In this document: one piece after another, positions 11,155-22,900 of the stretch
Position numbering within the stretch: position 1 is the first letter of the stretch
How the letters are laid out: every line of letters begins with the position of its first letter
Assembly (NCBI GenBank): GCA_907165135.1
Contig: OU015569.1
Coordinates: 10,850,501 to 10,914,500 of the forward strand
From: Oikopleura dioica
Lineage: Eukaryota; Chordata; Appendicularia; Copelata; Oikopleuridae
DNA length: 64,000 nt
Direction of reading: 5' to 3'
Made by a program: the position numbers and the translations under genes
Notes under the pieces: model-generated
The model's input: the letters and a program-made list of their open reading frames with translations, nothing else
The model's database searches: none
Told to the model about the DNA's origin: nothing

Positions 11155-11800
11155 CGATGAAGAATTATTTTCTTTGTCATTGTATTTCAGACTCTGTAAT
11201 AGGGACTATGTAGGGTTGAAAGCACTCAAAATTCGAGGTGCAGCTTTTCGGTGCTTTTGGGAAGTTATAAGGGCGGGTTATTTATTTTCATTTTGCGCGA
11301 GGTGTTGAAATTTGGCGCAAGTTTGGAGCGCTTGTGGCTGCGAAAAGCAGCGAATTCGAACAAATGTTGAGATAGCCTTGGCAGTGGGCCGACGGCGCCC
11401 CAAAACGCGAATTCGAAAATGAAAGAATGTGGTCAATATAATTATACTAGGCGGGAGTAATTTGTTGATGTTAGTTTTTCAGCCCAAAGTTCAAATCGAG
11501 CGTGTTTATACGTTTACAGTTTTTAGCTGTTTTATTATTGGGAGCTGTCAAAGCGCTTGATTTATAGCGATTTAAAGTTGGTCCTATCGAAATTTTCGAC
11601 TTTATTGGGAATAATTATGACACCGGACAATTAAAACGCATATCGTTTACTGCCACATTAGGTCAAAGTCGATGCCAAAAATAAATATATCCGATCGTCG
11701 CAATAAAAAATAAAACAAAACTCAGATTTTCTAAATTCTAGTAAGAACATTCTAAAACTTCAAAATTCATCAGCCTTCTATTGGTGCCAAATAATTGATG

Positions 11801-12403
11801 CTGGGCTCGGCAAACTGAGCTGTGTAAAAACCTGTCACAGGTCCTGTTTCCTGTTTTTGGGGAACCTGTCTGAGTACCTGTGTAAAATCGGGTAATAATT
11901 TGGGCCTGTCCTGTGTACCTGTGTAAAATTGGGGGATAAATTTTTCTTTTGCTGTCCCTGTTCCTGTTTCTGTGTTAAACAGACCTGTGTTTCCCGCTCA
12001 GGTCCTGACCATAGACAGGTTCCTGTGTAACCAGGTCAGGAACTGCATAAGTCAGGGAAAATGTATAAAGAAATCAATAGCGAAAGACGTGAAAAAGAGT
12101 ACAACAATCAAAATAACCGATAAATTCGCGTCTTTTTGTTTCTTTGTAATATTTTATCTTTGAAATTTCCTGTTTTTTGTCCTGTCACAGGGCCTGTTTC
12201 CTGTTTTCTGACCCGCTTAGACCTGTTCAGGCAGGCCCTGACCTGTGTAACCTGTTTGATAAGCTGTGTGAAAAAACCTGTCTGAGTACCTGTCTAAAAT
12301 CAGGATATTTTTGCTTCCTGACCTGTGTACCTGTGTAAAATATGGGACAGAATTTTTTTTTCCTGTTCCTGTGTCTGTTCCTGACACAGTTTGCCGAGCC
12401 CAG
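11801..12403. mobile_element. hAT-like fold-back element, 8-bp target duplication AATTGATG
   Basis: Termini CTGGGCTCGGCAAACTG and CAGTTTGCCGAGCCCAG are perfect inverted repeats. The exact 8-mer AATTGATG flanks both ends (11793-11800 and 12404-12411). The 603-bp interior is built from repeated CCTGTGTAAAA, CCTGTTCCTGTT and CAGGTCCTG words in both orientations. It shares its terminus with the 179-bp element at 35574-35752, so the two form one family. Confidence 0.92.
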
Positions 12404-12997
12404 AATTGATGACCTACGAATAAATATACGATTACGGTAAATAATTTCAGGGATTAGAAATGCCTCTGAAGTCTGAGCTTTTGGCTTTTTTGAAGATCAT
12501 TTTTGGAAGATAAAAATAAGGGGCTAGACACCAATAACGGCACAAACCAAGAAAAGGGAGTATATTTTGGAAGACCAATAAGATTGCTGTATTTGGCCTA
12601 CAGGCCAATTAAAACCCAGATCCAGATCAAAAATATCATTTTTTTGACTTAATAATTTTGATTATTGACGATTCACTTTTTAGATTTAGAAATGTTGAAA
12701 AAGAATTCGGATCTAAGAAAAAAGTGACTTCCGGAAACGGGTGCGCTGACAATGAACGATCGAATATCATTATTGTCAAGCGTTATTAAATTTAATCAGA
12801 ATTGCCTTTTTTGTTGATTCGCGCGAGAAATTTTGCGCGGCGCTCGGGCGCACACTGCGGGCGCTACGGCGGCGCTGCAACTGGCGTGGACCGTGGCCGC
12901 GGCTCTTCCTTCTCCGCTGATCGACTAGAATCCTTCTCCTTTTAATCCCTTCCAGACAGACCCCGAGACTCAGAGATCGCCCAGAAAAAAAGAGTAG

Positions 12998-14173
12998 ATG
13001 AAGCTGTTCTCTCTCCTTCTCGTCACAGCCGAGTGCTACGGCGGGCACTTCCGACGCCCCGGCGTCAAAGATCCCAGACTTAATAGGTATAATATCAACG
13101 TCAATATTTCAATTATTTCATGATAATTCGATTTGTGTTGAAGAGATGAAAGCGTGAGTCTTTAAAAACAAACGCTTTCACGAGGCCTAGGTACAGTACT
13201 TTTACAGAAAAACCCGAATATACGATCAGTAAAAAAAGGAAGTATGCAATTTGAATTGGTACAGGACCAATTATTCTAAAATTTGGCTAGAATTGGTATG
13301 ATGCCCCTAACCCTAAAGCTTAATCCAGGATGCTACGCCCCCCCCGGAACCCCCCTAGTAAGTACTCCGAGCCCTTAGCCCTGATCCCTAACCGAGAAAA
13401 AGGTTTGGTATCTGACCAATTCTAGCTATATTATGGAATAATTGGTCTGTACCAATTCTAATTGCAACCTTCCAAAAAAAAGAAGAGTGTTCCAAATGTT
13501 CGCACGTCAAATTAGCTCTGCTGAACACTTCAAGATCGTGATTGCTTTTGATAAATATTTGGGGCGCATTTCTTTTGATTCTGCGACTGAATGATGAAGG
13601 GTAGTTCAGTCTGAATTCTGTACCCTTCCTCAAACACGAGTTGTATAGACGCAGCTTGGAGCGGAGGAACCGGGCTTCAGATAATAAGAAGATAGCTATT
13701 TTCATTTTGAAAGCGCGCGCGATAAAACGCTAAGTGACGAGCTCGACAAGCTCGAAAAGCTTCTTGATGAAGTATGTCTTCGCAGCTCCTGTCAAGTCCA
13801 AGGTCACAACATTAATTATTTATTGGCCCGTCGAGCAATTACGCAGCAATAAAAAAAAAACGAGAAATTCCAAGTGCGAAATTTCGCGCGTAAATTTAAA
13901 ACCAATATTGAAATTTAAAAAATTAAATGAAATCGAGCAAATAAAGGGACAAAGGGAGTCTGATTTTAGACGGTTAAAATTGAGCACTAGAATTTCCAAC
14001 TTGGCGAAAATCCATCTGAATTCTTGATCATCAATTTTCAACAGGCTCCGACTAATCTTTCCATGATGGAATGTGAAGACGAGTTCTCTTCATTAAATTG
14101 TAATAATCAAAAACAACGACGTCATGATAAGCCTCCAAGCTCCGCTCCCAGCTCGAGAAAAAAGATGAGCTAA
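12998..14173 (+). CDS. Candidate small secreted protein
   Basis: Exon 1 (12998-13086) encodes a signal peptide (MKLFSLLLVTAECYG) and a short basic stretch. Two later exons with good splice sites (13714-13771, SDELDKLEKLLDE; 14045-14173, with CEDEFSSLNC) continue in frame to a stop, giving 91 aa. The 627-bp first intron carries a fold-back element. Alternatively exon 1 could splice to the EMI gene at 15417, because the phases match, and serve as its signal-peptide exon. A further cysteine-containing open stretch near 14330-14450 (CIYSPRPECQ) may also belong here. The exon 1 signal peptide is firm; the rest is tentative. Confidence 0.4.
13239..13472. mobile_element. Fold-back element with telomere-like loop
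   Basis: The left arm (from 13239: GGAAG..TGCAATTTGAATTGGTAC) and right arm (to 13472) are inverted repeats of about 60 bp. A-rich runs flank both ends. The loop holds CCCCTAACCCTAA and the GC-rich core GCTACGCCCCC...CGGAACCCCC, which recurs at 33704-33732 inside another fold-back. Confidence 0.75.
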
Positions 14174-14718
14174 CCGTCTGGTTCTTTTCGGAAGACCTAG
14201 ATATCCACAGTTGCGTAATAAGCGAATAGGCGAGAAAGCGCATTTTGGAATCTGGGAAAGTTGCTTTTCTTTTTGCCGCAGAGCAGCTGGGAAAATTTCA
14301 AAATTTGGATTTTACAAATTTGTATTTACTCTCCGCGCCCAGAGTGCCAGTCAATTAATGAGGTGACCTTTGGGCCTCGAAGTCCGGCAACTCGAGGGCG
14401 GAAGCGATTTGCCCCATGTGGCATATTGACTCTTCCGTCCACTGTTTAGAGCGGACTTGACCTTGTATGGGCTTCAATGGCCAGATTAACATCTGCCAAC
14501 AATGGTCGCATAAAAGCTGAGCTTGACTCTTTGCTCCATTTCTTTTTTCTACGCTGTTTTGAATTTAAACTAATCCAGCAATTTTAAATCTGCAGAATTT
14601 TGTTTTTTTTTTCAGTTTCCAAGTCAACAAATGGAAATTCCAACAATTCTAACAACTTAAATTTCAATCAACTATGTAAACTATCTAAGCAAAAAGATTA
14701 AACTAACTATACTAACTA

Positions 14719-15048
14719 TTAAGGCATACGAGATTCCGCTCGTACCCTCGTGAGGACAGAGATATTCAAGCTAGCAGTAGTAGCTGCGGCAAATGCTGGA
14801 ACCCATACGCCAGCGGAAAATGTCTCTCTCCTTGCGAGTTCTCCTGCTTCGAGAGCTGCTGTGACAAAAGCTATAATAGAAAGATCCGACCACCGAATAC
14901 TCTCTATATCCCGCCGCCTGAAAAGTACTTTTTCCATATTTTTTTTAAAGAAATCTCTTCTCTCGGCGCTAGACATTTCTTGCGCTTGAGAGTTACTGAG
15001 ATGATCTGGTGTTAGATTAGTTATGTAGTCATGGAATTGATTCTTCAC
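14719..15048 (-). CDS. Possible single-exon 109-aa protein with two hydrophobic segments
   Basis: An uninterrupted frame starts at 15048. Its first third is helical and charged (MSSAERRDFFKKNMEK). Two apolar stretches follow: LSIIAFVTAALEAG around residues 58-71 and AGVWVPAFAAATTASL around 80-95. The opposite strand is also open, so chance cannot be excluded. No family recognised. If real, it is a small two-pass membrane protein. Confidence 0.35.
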   Translation of the reverse strand: MKNQFHDYITNLTPDHLSNSQAQEMSSAERRDFFKKNMEKVLFRRRDIESIRWSDLSIIAFVTAALEAGELARRETFSAGVWVPAFAAATTASLNISVLTRVRAESRMP

Positions 15049-15416
15049 ATTTTTTTTCGGAATCCCGGGTCAATTACGGGTGCACTACTTATTAGTCTGC
15101 ATGCTTAGTTTACCTAAAGCCAAGAAATAGGGCGATTTACGTCTGGCTTTGCTCCAGCTAAAAATTATTTGGAGATTTGAATTTCCGCCTGTCGGTGACG
15201 GACGGCGACACTAAGTGGCTTCCACTGCCGACTTCACAAAAAACACCATCGTTGTTTCTCTTTTCTTTTTTATTGATCAAGTCTAAATAAAAGCAGATTC
15301 TTCACTTCTTTTCCATCGTAGATGTTAGAGTAGTCACATAACCGGTAGTCGGTGATCCAGTAGTGGTGTTCAATTTGATAAGTGCAGATGTTCGAACACG
15401 AGCGCGTATTTTTCAG

Positions 15417-17124
15417 AAGTCCGGCGGCACCAGAGGGCAACTGGTGCGACGAGTACGTCGGCAACAGAACGGAAATTGTAGAAGTGCCGACTGGACGCTA
15501 CACAACCACCATGACAAGATGTGAACCTGGCCAAGCAAACTGTCAGCGACATCTACGGTAAAACACACAACGACTTTCCTGAGCGATTTTTTCATCTTTT
15601 AGGCGCATCGCCGAAACCCGAAAAGTAGAAAAACAAGTGCGTCAGTACGAAAAACGTTGCTGCGTGGGATATACTGGCAGTGACTGTACTGAGCGGGAGC
15701 AAATCGCTAGCCCTGTCTCTTCAGAAAACTCCGGCGCGATCGTTCCTTCTGAGAAATCACAAATCTTCACATGTGCCGATTTCCACAGTTGTACAGCGGG
15801 TAATAAAGAGAAACGTCAATCAGTCAATCAAAGAAGCGTCCATTTTCAGACATTCGGAATTCAATTATCGAGCTTGAAGCGGGCATCAGAACAATAAGCA
15901 ACGAACCTTACTCCCGTTCGCAAATGCCGTCCGAAATTCCGGGTCCTGAAGGGCCTCGCGGTCCAGCAGGCCACCCCGGTCGCGCTGGTCCTACTGGTCC
16001 GCCAGGGCTGCAAGGAGAAACTGGCCCTCCAGGACCTCCTGGCACTTGCCCTCAAGAATGCTATGGATCGGCCTCAAATAGTAATCAACAGGTTGATTCA
16101 AACTTGATTGAAAGGTGAGAGAAAAAACTATAAGATGAAATTTTAATATCTCTTCATTTGCATCCAATAAACAATTATTTCAAAAGTGAAAATTCAGTAT
16201 TGTCCAGGAAAGAGTAGATATTATCTCTCGACAATTACAACAGCAGTTCAATCAACAATTGGAACAATCAGTTAAAGCCATTAAAGATCAGGTACTATCT
16301 TTATTACACATTTTTCAATTACTTCTTTTTGAAGATGGACGCCGTCTTGTACAAATACGATGGAAAAATCATCGACCTACAGATGCTGATCCAGCCGCAG
16401 TTGGACGAGAGCAGCAACAGCATCGAGATGATCAAGAACAGAATACAGATGAACAAAAACTCGATTGACTCGTTGAAGTGGAAGTGGGATGATGCCGAGC
16501 TGGTGTCGCGCGTAACAGTGCTCGAGAACGAAGTGCTCGGCACCGACGGTATGTTCAGCATGCCAATGTACTAACACCGACCTAACTTACTACTCCTCAC
16601 TGTACATTAACTCTGCTCTCTGCTGCTTTCCACTTCTTGCTTGTACTTGACTCTCCTGTCACTTTTTCTCTCCAGTCACTCTTAACCGAACCGGGCACAC
16701 TGTATATTTAGGCGAGGAGCGAGACGAGGTACAGTACCCTTAAAAAGTAACCCGGCGGTAAAATCACTCACCCACTTGGTGAATTTTAAATTTAAACATT
16801 TCTTCATTTTTTTCCATTTCGCTTGAAACTCAAACTGATATGCGCACGCAAAATTACTCATATCAACGATCATTCGGTTCTTTCATTGAAATTGTGTGTC
16901 TTGCCCACTGTATGATGATCACTCGCAAATTGTTGCATACAGTTTTTTTTTTAACTAGATCACTCATAAATGGCATTTCGTAGATTTTAACTGAGTCAAG
17001 GTTCAGGTTCTGGCAATGGACAGTCCTTTTCCGACGACGAGGACTATGGTAAATATCAGCAACTGTTTTTCTTTAAAAGAGACCTTGTTTTTCAGGCATT
17101 TCCTTTCCATCAAGACACGACTAG
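15417..17124 (+). CDS. EMI-domain collagen-like secreted protein (COL26A1/EMILIN-type)
   Basis: Exons 15417-15557, 15603-15799, 15850-16114, 16198-16291, 16335-16548, 17001-17048 and 17096-17124 give 329 in-frame codons. Domains in order: an EMI domain ([26 protein letters not shown]); a Cys pair; then a short triple helix of about twelve Gly-X-Y triplets (from [12 protein letters not shown]) closed by CPQEC. A Gln-rich coiled coil and an acidic tail (FSDDEDYG) follow. EMI plus a short collagen helix is the collagen XXVI or EMILIN arrangement, i.e. an extracellular trimeric matrix protein. The first coding exon, with the signal peptide, is not certain; the exon at 12998-13086 has the right phase. 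Poly(A) signal at 17470-17475. Confidence 0.83.
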
Positions 17125-18058
17125 AACGCGCCCGCGGCGAATTAAGGGACGCCACTTCTCGAAACGCCGCGCCTGGCTCCCGTGAAATCAACAACGACTC
17201 ACTCTCTCTCTTCAGTCACTTTAGTAGCCTCTTCTCTTCGTTCAAGATTGCAGTTTTAACTTCACCGAGATTCCCTCGCCGGGCTCTTTATTTCAAATAA
17301 TAGAAGCGTTCTAGACCCTCTATCCCTTTTTTTGTTGTATTATGTTTCTAGCTGTGAAATTTTCTCTTGTAACTACTACTTGCCTACGAATTCTTGAAAA
17401 CTATTTTTGCCCACCATTGTGTTATTTTGTTCAACAGCATCATTTGTTCATTTTCTGATCATGAATTTCAATAAATTCGGTCCTTGCCAAACTTCGTATT
17501 AATCCTTGGGGAGTTTCTGAGGGCAAAAAGATGTGATTAATAGGAGTGATAAGCGTATGAAAAATAACGTGCCGATGGACAGTAAATTTATGAGAAGCAT
17601 GAGCACATCAGTGTTTTTCAGCTGTTGCTCGGATACAGGTAGGGGTCCCCTGCCTTGCTTATCGGACCCTGGTCTACTTCAACCAGCCGCATTTTATCAG
17701 CATTACCCGTGTCGTTCACTTTTATTGGCACGTGCTCCTGATCGAGCAAGTTTACACGTCTTCACTGTTCTAAGTTCAGTATCGAACTAACATTTTTGGC
17801 CCTTGTCCGCACGCGGTGCCTCTGTCATAAAATTAGCTCAGTTACGTGTCATTGCTTCCAGGGGTCAACAAATAACACTTACAGCAATGTAGATTGGCAA
17901 GTGCTGACCAGACTGCTACAGGTTGATTTACGATATACTTTCTTATAAAATGACATCTGGGTCTTAGGTGGCAATCACTTGTGGGTGCTGAATGCTAAAA
18001 CGTTCACTTCAAGTTTAGAAAGACTCCAAATTGAAACTCCAAATAGAGTATCAGCAGA
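17125..18058. other. 3' UTR and intergenic sequence
   Basis: Apart from the EMI gene 3' UTR and its poly(A) signal at 17470-17475, no feature stands out. The plus-strand open frame at 17533-17790 lacks coding character. Confidence 0.4.
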
Positions 18059-18937
18059 ATGAGCGAAGGACAATCCAACGGTATTCGAATATATTTTCAA
18101 TAATAAATATTTCTTTAAATAAAATAGAAAAGGATCGAACTTCTGAGGAAGAAATAGCGATGACAACTGAAGAACCAGCAAAACCCGCGCCAGAAGAACT
18201 CAAGGAAGAAAAAAACGATCAATTGGAATTATCCTCACCTTCTTTTGATGGTAAAGGAAATGGATTATCTAAGTAGATAATCTCACAATTAAAATATCAA
18301 TTATTTTAATTGAAAAAAAATACTTGAATAATTTTCAAGAAGCTTTATTAAGAAGGCTCACCAGAAAAAGATCTCGAACCCATTCCTAAAGTAAACGATG
18401 AAGTCCAACTTTTCGGAAAGCCTGATGTTCCGGTTCCCGAAGAACCAAAACTTGAAGAAAAGGTCGAAGTAAAAGTTGAGGAAGAGCCCTTAGAACAGGA
18501 AAAAAAGGTTGAAGTGGTTTCCGAGAAGACTGAAGAACAACCAAAAACCGCTTCTGCAAACATAGAATCTGTTAAACTGGAATCCAAGAAAGTAGAAACT
18601 TCAGAAGCAGAAGAATCTGAGAAGGTAATAAGCTGAGAGTCAGCTGCATAGATTAAATAACAGATGGAAGAGTTTATTTTAAATAATTTTCAGCCGATTG
18701 AGTTCAAGAATAAATACAGTGACGGAGATCAACATGACGGCTTCTCGTCAGTGCTGGGAATCTTTCTGCCGCGTCCGACCATCCAAATAATTCCCGAGTT
18801 TGCTAAGAAGCTTAAATGGTTTAGAGATCCGTCCACCAAGGTGAGTACCTAACAAATCGAACCTATCAATCAACTTGTCTTAGCAATGGATCTCCGCGAG
18901 GCAGATTGCAGCGCTAAACATTTCCACTTCTGCCTAA
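18059..18937 (+). CDS. Acidic disordered protein with short conserved-looking C-terminus
   Basis: Five exons (18059-18080, 18128-18250, 18353-18624, 18694-18840, 18884-18937) close in frame to 205 aa. Residues 1-140 are Glu/Lys/Pro/Val-rich with runs such as VEVKVEEEP and VEVVSEK, predicted disordered. The last 65 residues change character (SVLGIFLPRPTIQIIP, KKLKWFRDPSTKQW) and look folded or amphipathic. There is no signal peptide, Cys or membrane helix. The family is not recognised. It converges with the mucin-protease gene, the stops being about 40 bp apart. Confidence 0.7.
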
Positions 18938-18976
18938 ATCTTCATTTCGCACTACGTAAATTCCTACTGTAAAACT

Positions 18977-19896
18977 TTAGAGAACATAAACACCTTTCCT
19001 TCTTGTCTGAGCAGCCTTCCCATGCCAATTACCGTATGATTTGTCGAGTGTAGACTTACCAGGATTCAGGAATTCACTTTTGTGGCAAGTGAAGCCATCA
19101 ATTTTATATATAGAATGAGCTTTTCAGAGTTGGGAATAGATATAACCGATTATAAATCATACTTGTTGTAGATGGTGCTTGGCATTCGTAGCTCTGGAAA
19201 GTGTTAACACACTGAAGTCCAGCCTCGCAAGGAGAAGCAAGAGTCTCGCATTCGTTGATATCTACGCATGTTCCTGCTGCGGAGCTGTATCTCATTCCAA
19301 TGCTACAGAATCGGCACTGGCAATCTCCGCACATGCAGTTTCGAACACCGGCGCCAAAGATGGTGGTGCAAAGATTGACACAATCGGCATCACTGCAGGT
19401 GGAGCAAGTTGTAGTTGTGGAAAAGATTGAAGTGGTTGTTGTGCCCATCGTGGTTGTTGTAGAGGTTGTTGTTGTTGTGGTCGAGGTGGTGGTCGTGGTG
19501 GTGGTCGTGGAGGTCGTGGTCGTGGTGGTCGTGGTCGTGGTGGTCGTGGTGGTCGTGGTCGTGGTAGTCGAGGTGGTGGTTGATGTTGTTGTTGGAATAT
19601 CAACGCATGCGTCCAAGCTCAGATCAAACTCTTCATCCGTTCGGCAGAATCGACAGCCTCCATTTGAATCACAAAATGCAATACGAGCTCCAGCGCCAAA
19701 TATCATATCCGCTGTATTTTGACAATCCTGAACGTCACAATTGTTAGGAGAGGGGGAGGTTGTTGTTGCAGCTGATGAAGAAGTCGTAGTGGTTGTTGTT
19801 GTTGTAGTTGTTGTAGTCGTTGTTGTCGTTGATGTTGTAGTTGATGTTGTAGTTGTCGTTGATGTTGTAGTTGATGTTGTAGTTGTAGTTGTAGTT

Positions 19897-19955
<59 letters not shown>

Positions 19956-22900
19956 TGTAGTTGTAGTTGTAGTTGTAGTTGTTGTTGTAGTTGTCGTAGT
20001 TGTTGTTGTGGTCGTAGATGTGGTGGTAGGATCAAGGCATGAATCTGTCGACAAGTCCCACGTCTGATCAACGGCACACCATCTGCAATTGTTGCTTGAG
20101 TCGCACCATCCAGTTCGGGATCCACCAAAAATAGCATCAGCTTGGGCCTGACAATCTGCATCGTTGCATCCAGCGTTCGTCGTAGTAGTCGGAGTCGTGG
20201 TTGTCGTGGTTGCTGACGTTGTTGTTGTAGTCGTTGTACTTGTCGTAGACGTGGTTGTTGTGGTTGTCGTGGTTGTTGTTGTAGTTGTTGTCGTGGTTGT
20301 TGTCGTGGTTGTTGTGGTTGTTGTGGTTGTTGTGGTTGTCGTGGTTGTTGTGGTTGTCGTGGTTGTTGTGGTTGTCGTGGTTGTTGTCGTGGTTGTTGTG
20401 GTTGTCGTGGTTGTCGTGGTTGTGGTGGTTGTTGTAGTTGTTGTTGTAGTTGTTGTCGTGGTTGTTGTGGTTGTCGTGGTTGTTGTCGTAGTAGTCGTAC
20501 TCGTTGTGGTTGTTGTAGCCGGAGTAGTAGTTGGTGGAAGTGTTGGAACTATTCCATCAATCCAGCTGTAAAGTGATAAAGAAATTGTTTATACAGGAAA
20601 AGTAAATAACGCAATTACGGCGTAAATATGATTATCCCTTCCTGATAAATGAGGAAACCTTTGCGTATACTCCAGGATTGTCGGCTTCTCCGCATCCAGA
20701 TCCCCAGGAAGTGATTCCATACTGAACTGGCTCGCCATTTTCAACACAGACCAATGGCCCGCCAGAATCATAAGTGCAAGTATCACGTCCTCCAGTGCCA
20801 ATCCAACCGGCGCAAAATTCCTTACCAGGAGCAAAAAACGCTCTAGTCTCAACTGAGACCTGAGAGCTCATGCACCACGCGTCATCGTAGATCTTAACTC
20901 TAGCAGACTTAAGAAGGTTGGTTTTAGCGCCATTTTCTGCTTCGAATCCCCATCCTGCGACGAGACAGTTATTAACTGGATTGATAAGGTTGTTATCCGC
21001 CGCTACATGGCCGTTCTGATCTGGGAGGCAAGCAATATCAACGTCAGCGTTCAAAGTAAGTTGCTCAATTTTGAGCAGACAAAGGTCATTCTCTTGTGCA
21101 TCTGCGTCGTAGCTTGGGTGAAAATGTATTTCCAAAATATTGGACTCTACTCGGTTTGGAGACGCTGGGCTATCATTCTGGGCGTGGTGTCCAGCGATAA
21201 TTTTTGTAGCTGAGCTTACTCCCCAATTATTCATAGTAACTTGAAGAGGAGTACAGCAATGCGCAGCGGTGAGAACGTACTCGTCACTGATCAAAGTGCC
21301 GCCACAGATGTTATTGCTGTTTCGGTGGAGAGAGACGATCCAGGGCCAGCTATTAGCAGTTGCTTCAACACCTCCAACAATTCGACCAGCAGCCTCAAAG
21401 CCATTGGAATATTTATTGCCGTTGCATTTAGTTCCAGCTGGAATTTGATCTTCACTCGACGCGACAGTTGTAGTGGTTGTAGTCGTTGATGTAGTAGTCG
21501 TGGAAGTTGTCGTTGTCGTCGTTGTCGTTGTCGGAGGATCAACGCATGCATCTGTTGAAAGGTCCCATGTCTGATCAACAGAACACCATCTGCAATTGTT
21601 GCTTGAGTCGCACCATCCAGTTCGGGATCCACCAAAAATAGCATCAGCTTGGGCCTGACAATCTGCATCGTTGCATCCAGCGTTCGTCGTAGTAGTCGGA
21701 GTCGTAGTTGTCGTGGTTGTTGACGTCGTTGTCGTAGTGGTTGTGGTAGTCGTTGTCGTTGTTGTAGTTGTTGTCGTGCTTGTCGTCGTTGTGGTAGTTG
21801 TTGAAGTTGTGGTTGGTGCAGTTGTGGTTGTTGAAGTAGTTGTCGTACTTGTTGTCGTTGGCGTTACACAGACATCAGTAGAAGTGTCAAAAGTCTGATC
21901 GGGCGCACAGAATCGGCAATTATTGCTTGAGTCGCACCATGCAGATCGAGCACCTGCACCAAAAATTGCATCTGCCTGAGACTGGCAATCAGCCTGAACG
22001 CAGGGATAAGCGGTGCAAGCATTCAGGTCAAGATCAAAGTATTCGCCAGCATTGCAGAATCGACAATTTCCACCTCCATCACAATCGCAATTCTTATCCG
22101 TGTCCGCCCCAAAAATAGTCTCGCAAAGGTTCTGGCAATCTTCGTCGAAGCATGCTGGAACGGTTGTTGTTGTCGTCGTTGTAGTAGAAGTTGTTGTAGT
22201 TGTTGTGAGCTGAGGGTCGCAAGTATCAGCAGTCCCTTGATCCGTGGCGACCAAGTGATTGTTGAATGTTCCCAGAGGGCAAGCGCCATCGCCCAGAATC
22301 AGGGTGGATCCATCACCAGCATTGATCTGCCAGTCGCCCGAAACGTCGATCATGATAGTTGTGCTAAAGAAAGAATTACATTATATTATATAATTTATAT
22401 ATTATTATAATTTATATATCAGATAAACTTTTACCTGTTGTCTGAATCCATCTCCCAGCCCATCGTATTGACGGAGAAGCGGAGATTGGTTGCATCTGTC
22501 CACATATTAGTGAACTTTCTGAATGTGGGCACAGCAACATTCCAGAAATGAGGTTCGTTGTTGTTGCCTGCGTGGCTCGGCTGATACCAGTTTGTTGCTC
22601 CGTTGCCACAATTGGCATAGCCAAAGAACCAGCGGCCTTGTTCACTATTGGGCCAGATAAAGAAATCGCCTTCGAGAGACTTATACGATGGACGACCATC
22701 ACTAACGTTGGTGCACCAATCCGCAGGGTCCATTTTGACGAATTTACCCTGGTTAAATCCATGAGAGCCAGCGTCGTCAGTTGTACTCAGATCGAACGAG
22801 GTGGGGAACTCCGCCGCTGCGATCTCTGAGTAAATGCCAACGAATGGACCACGCTCGGTGAGACAGTCGTTCTTCGACACGTACAGGTCAAGCGGGTCCG

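Larger units (their letters stand above)
9970..12997. other. Three-kilobase gene-poor region
   Basis: No open frame here has coding character. It holds two fold-back elements (10778-11154 and 11801-12403), two GC-rich patches (10080-10160 and 12820-12915) and AT-rich unique sequence. The patch at 12820-12997 lies directly upstream of a signal-peptide ATG and may be promoter sequence. Confidence 0.5.

Noticed and set aside
12820-12915. GC-rich patch read as a possible exon
   Set aside because: No frame with protein-like sequence; more likely promoter of the 12998 gene.
19741-20571. Plus-strand open frames encoding long poly-Val
   Set aside because: Antisense shadow of the poly-Thr coding sequence on the minus strand.
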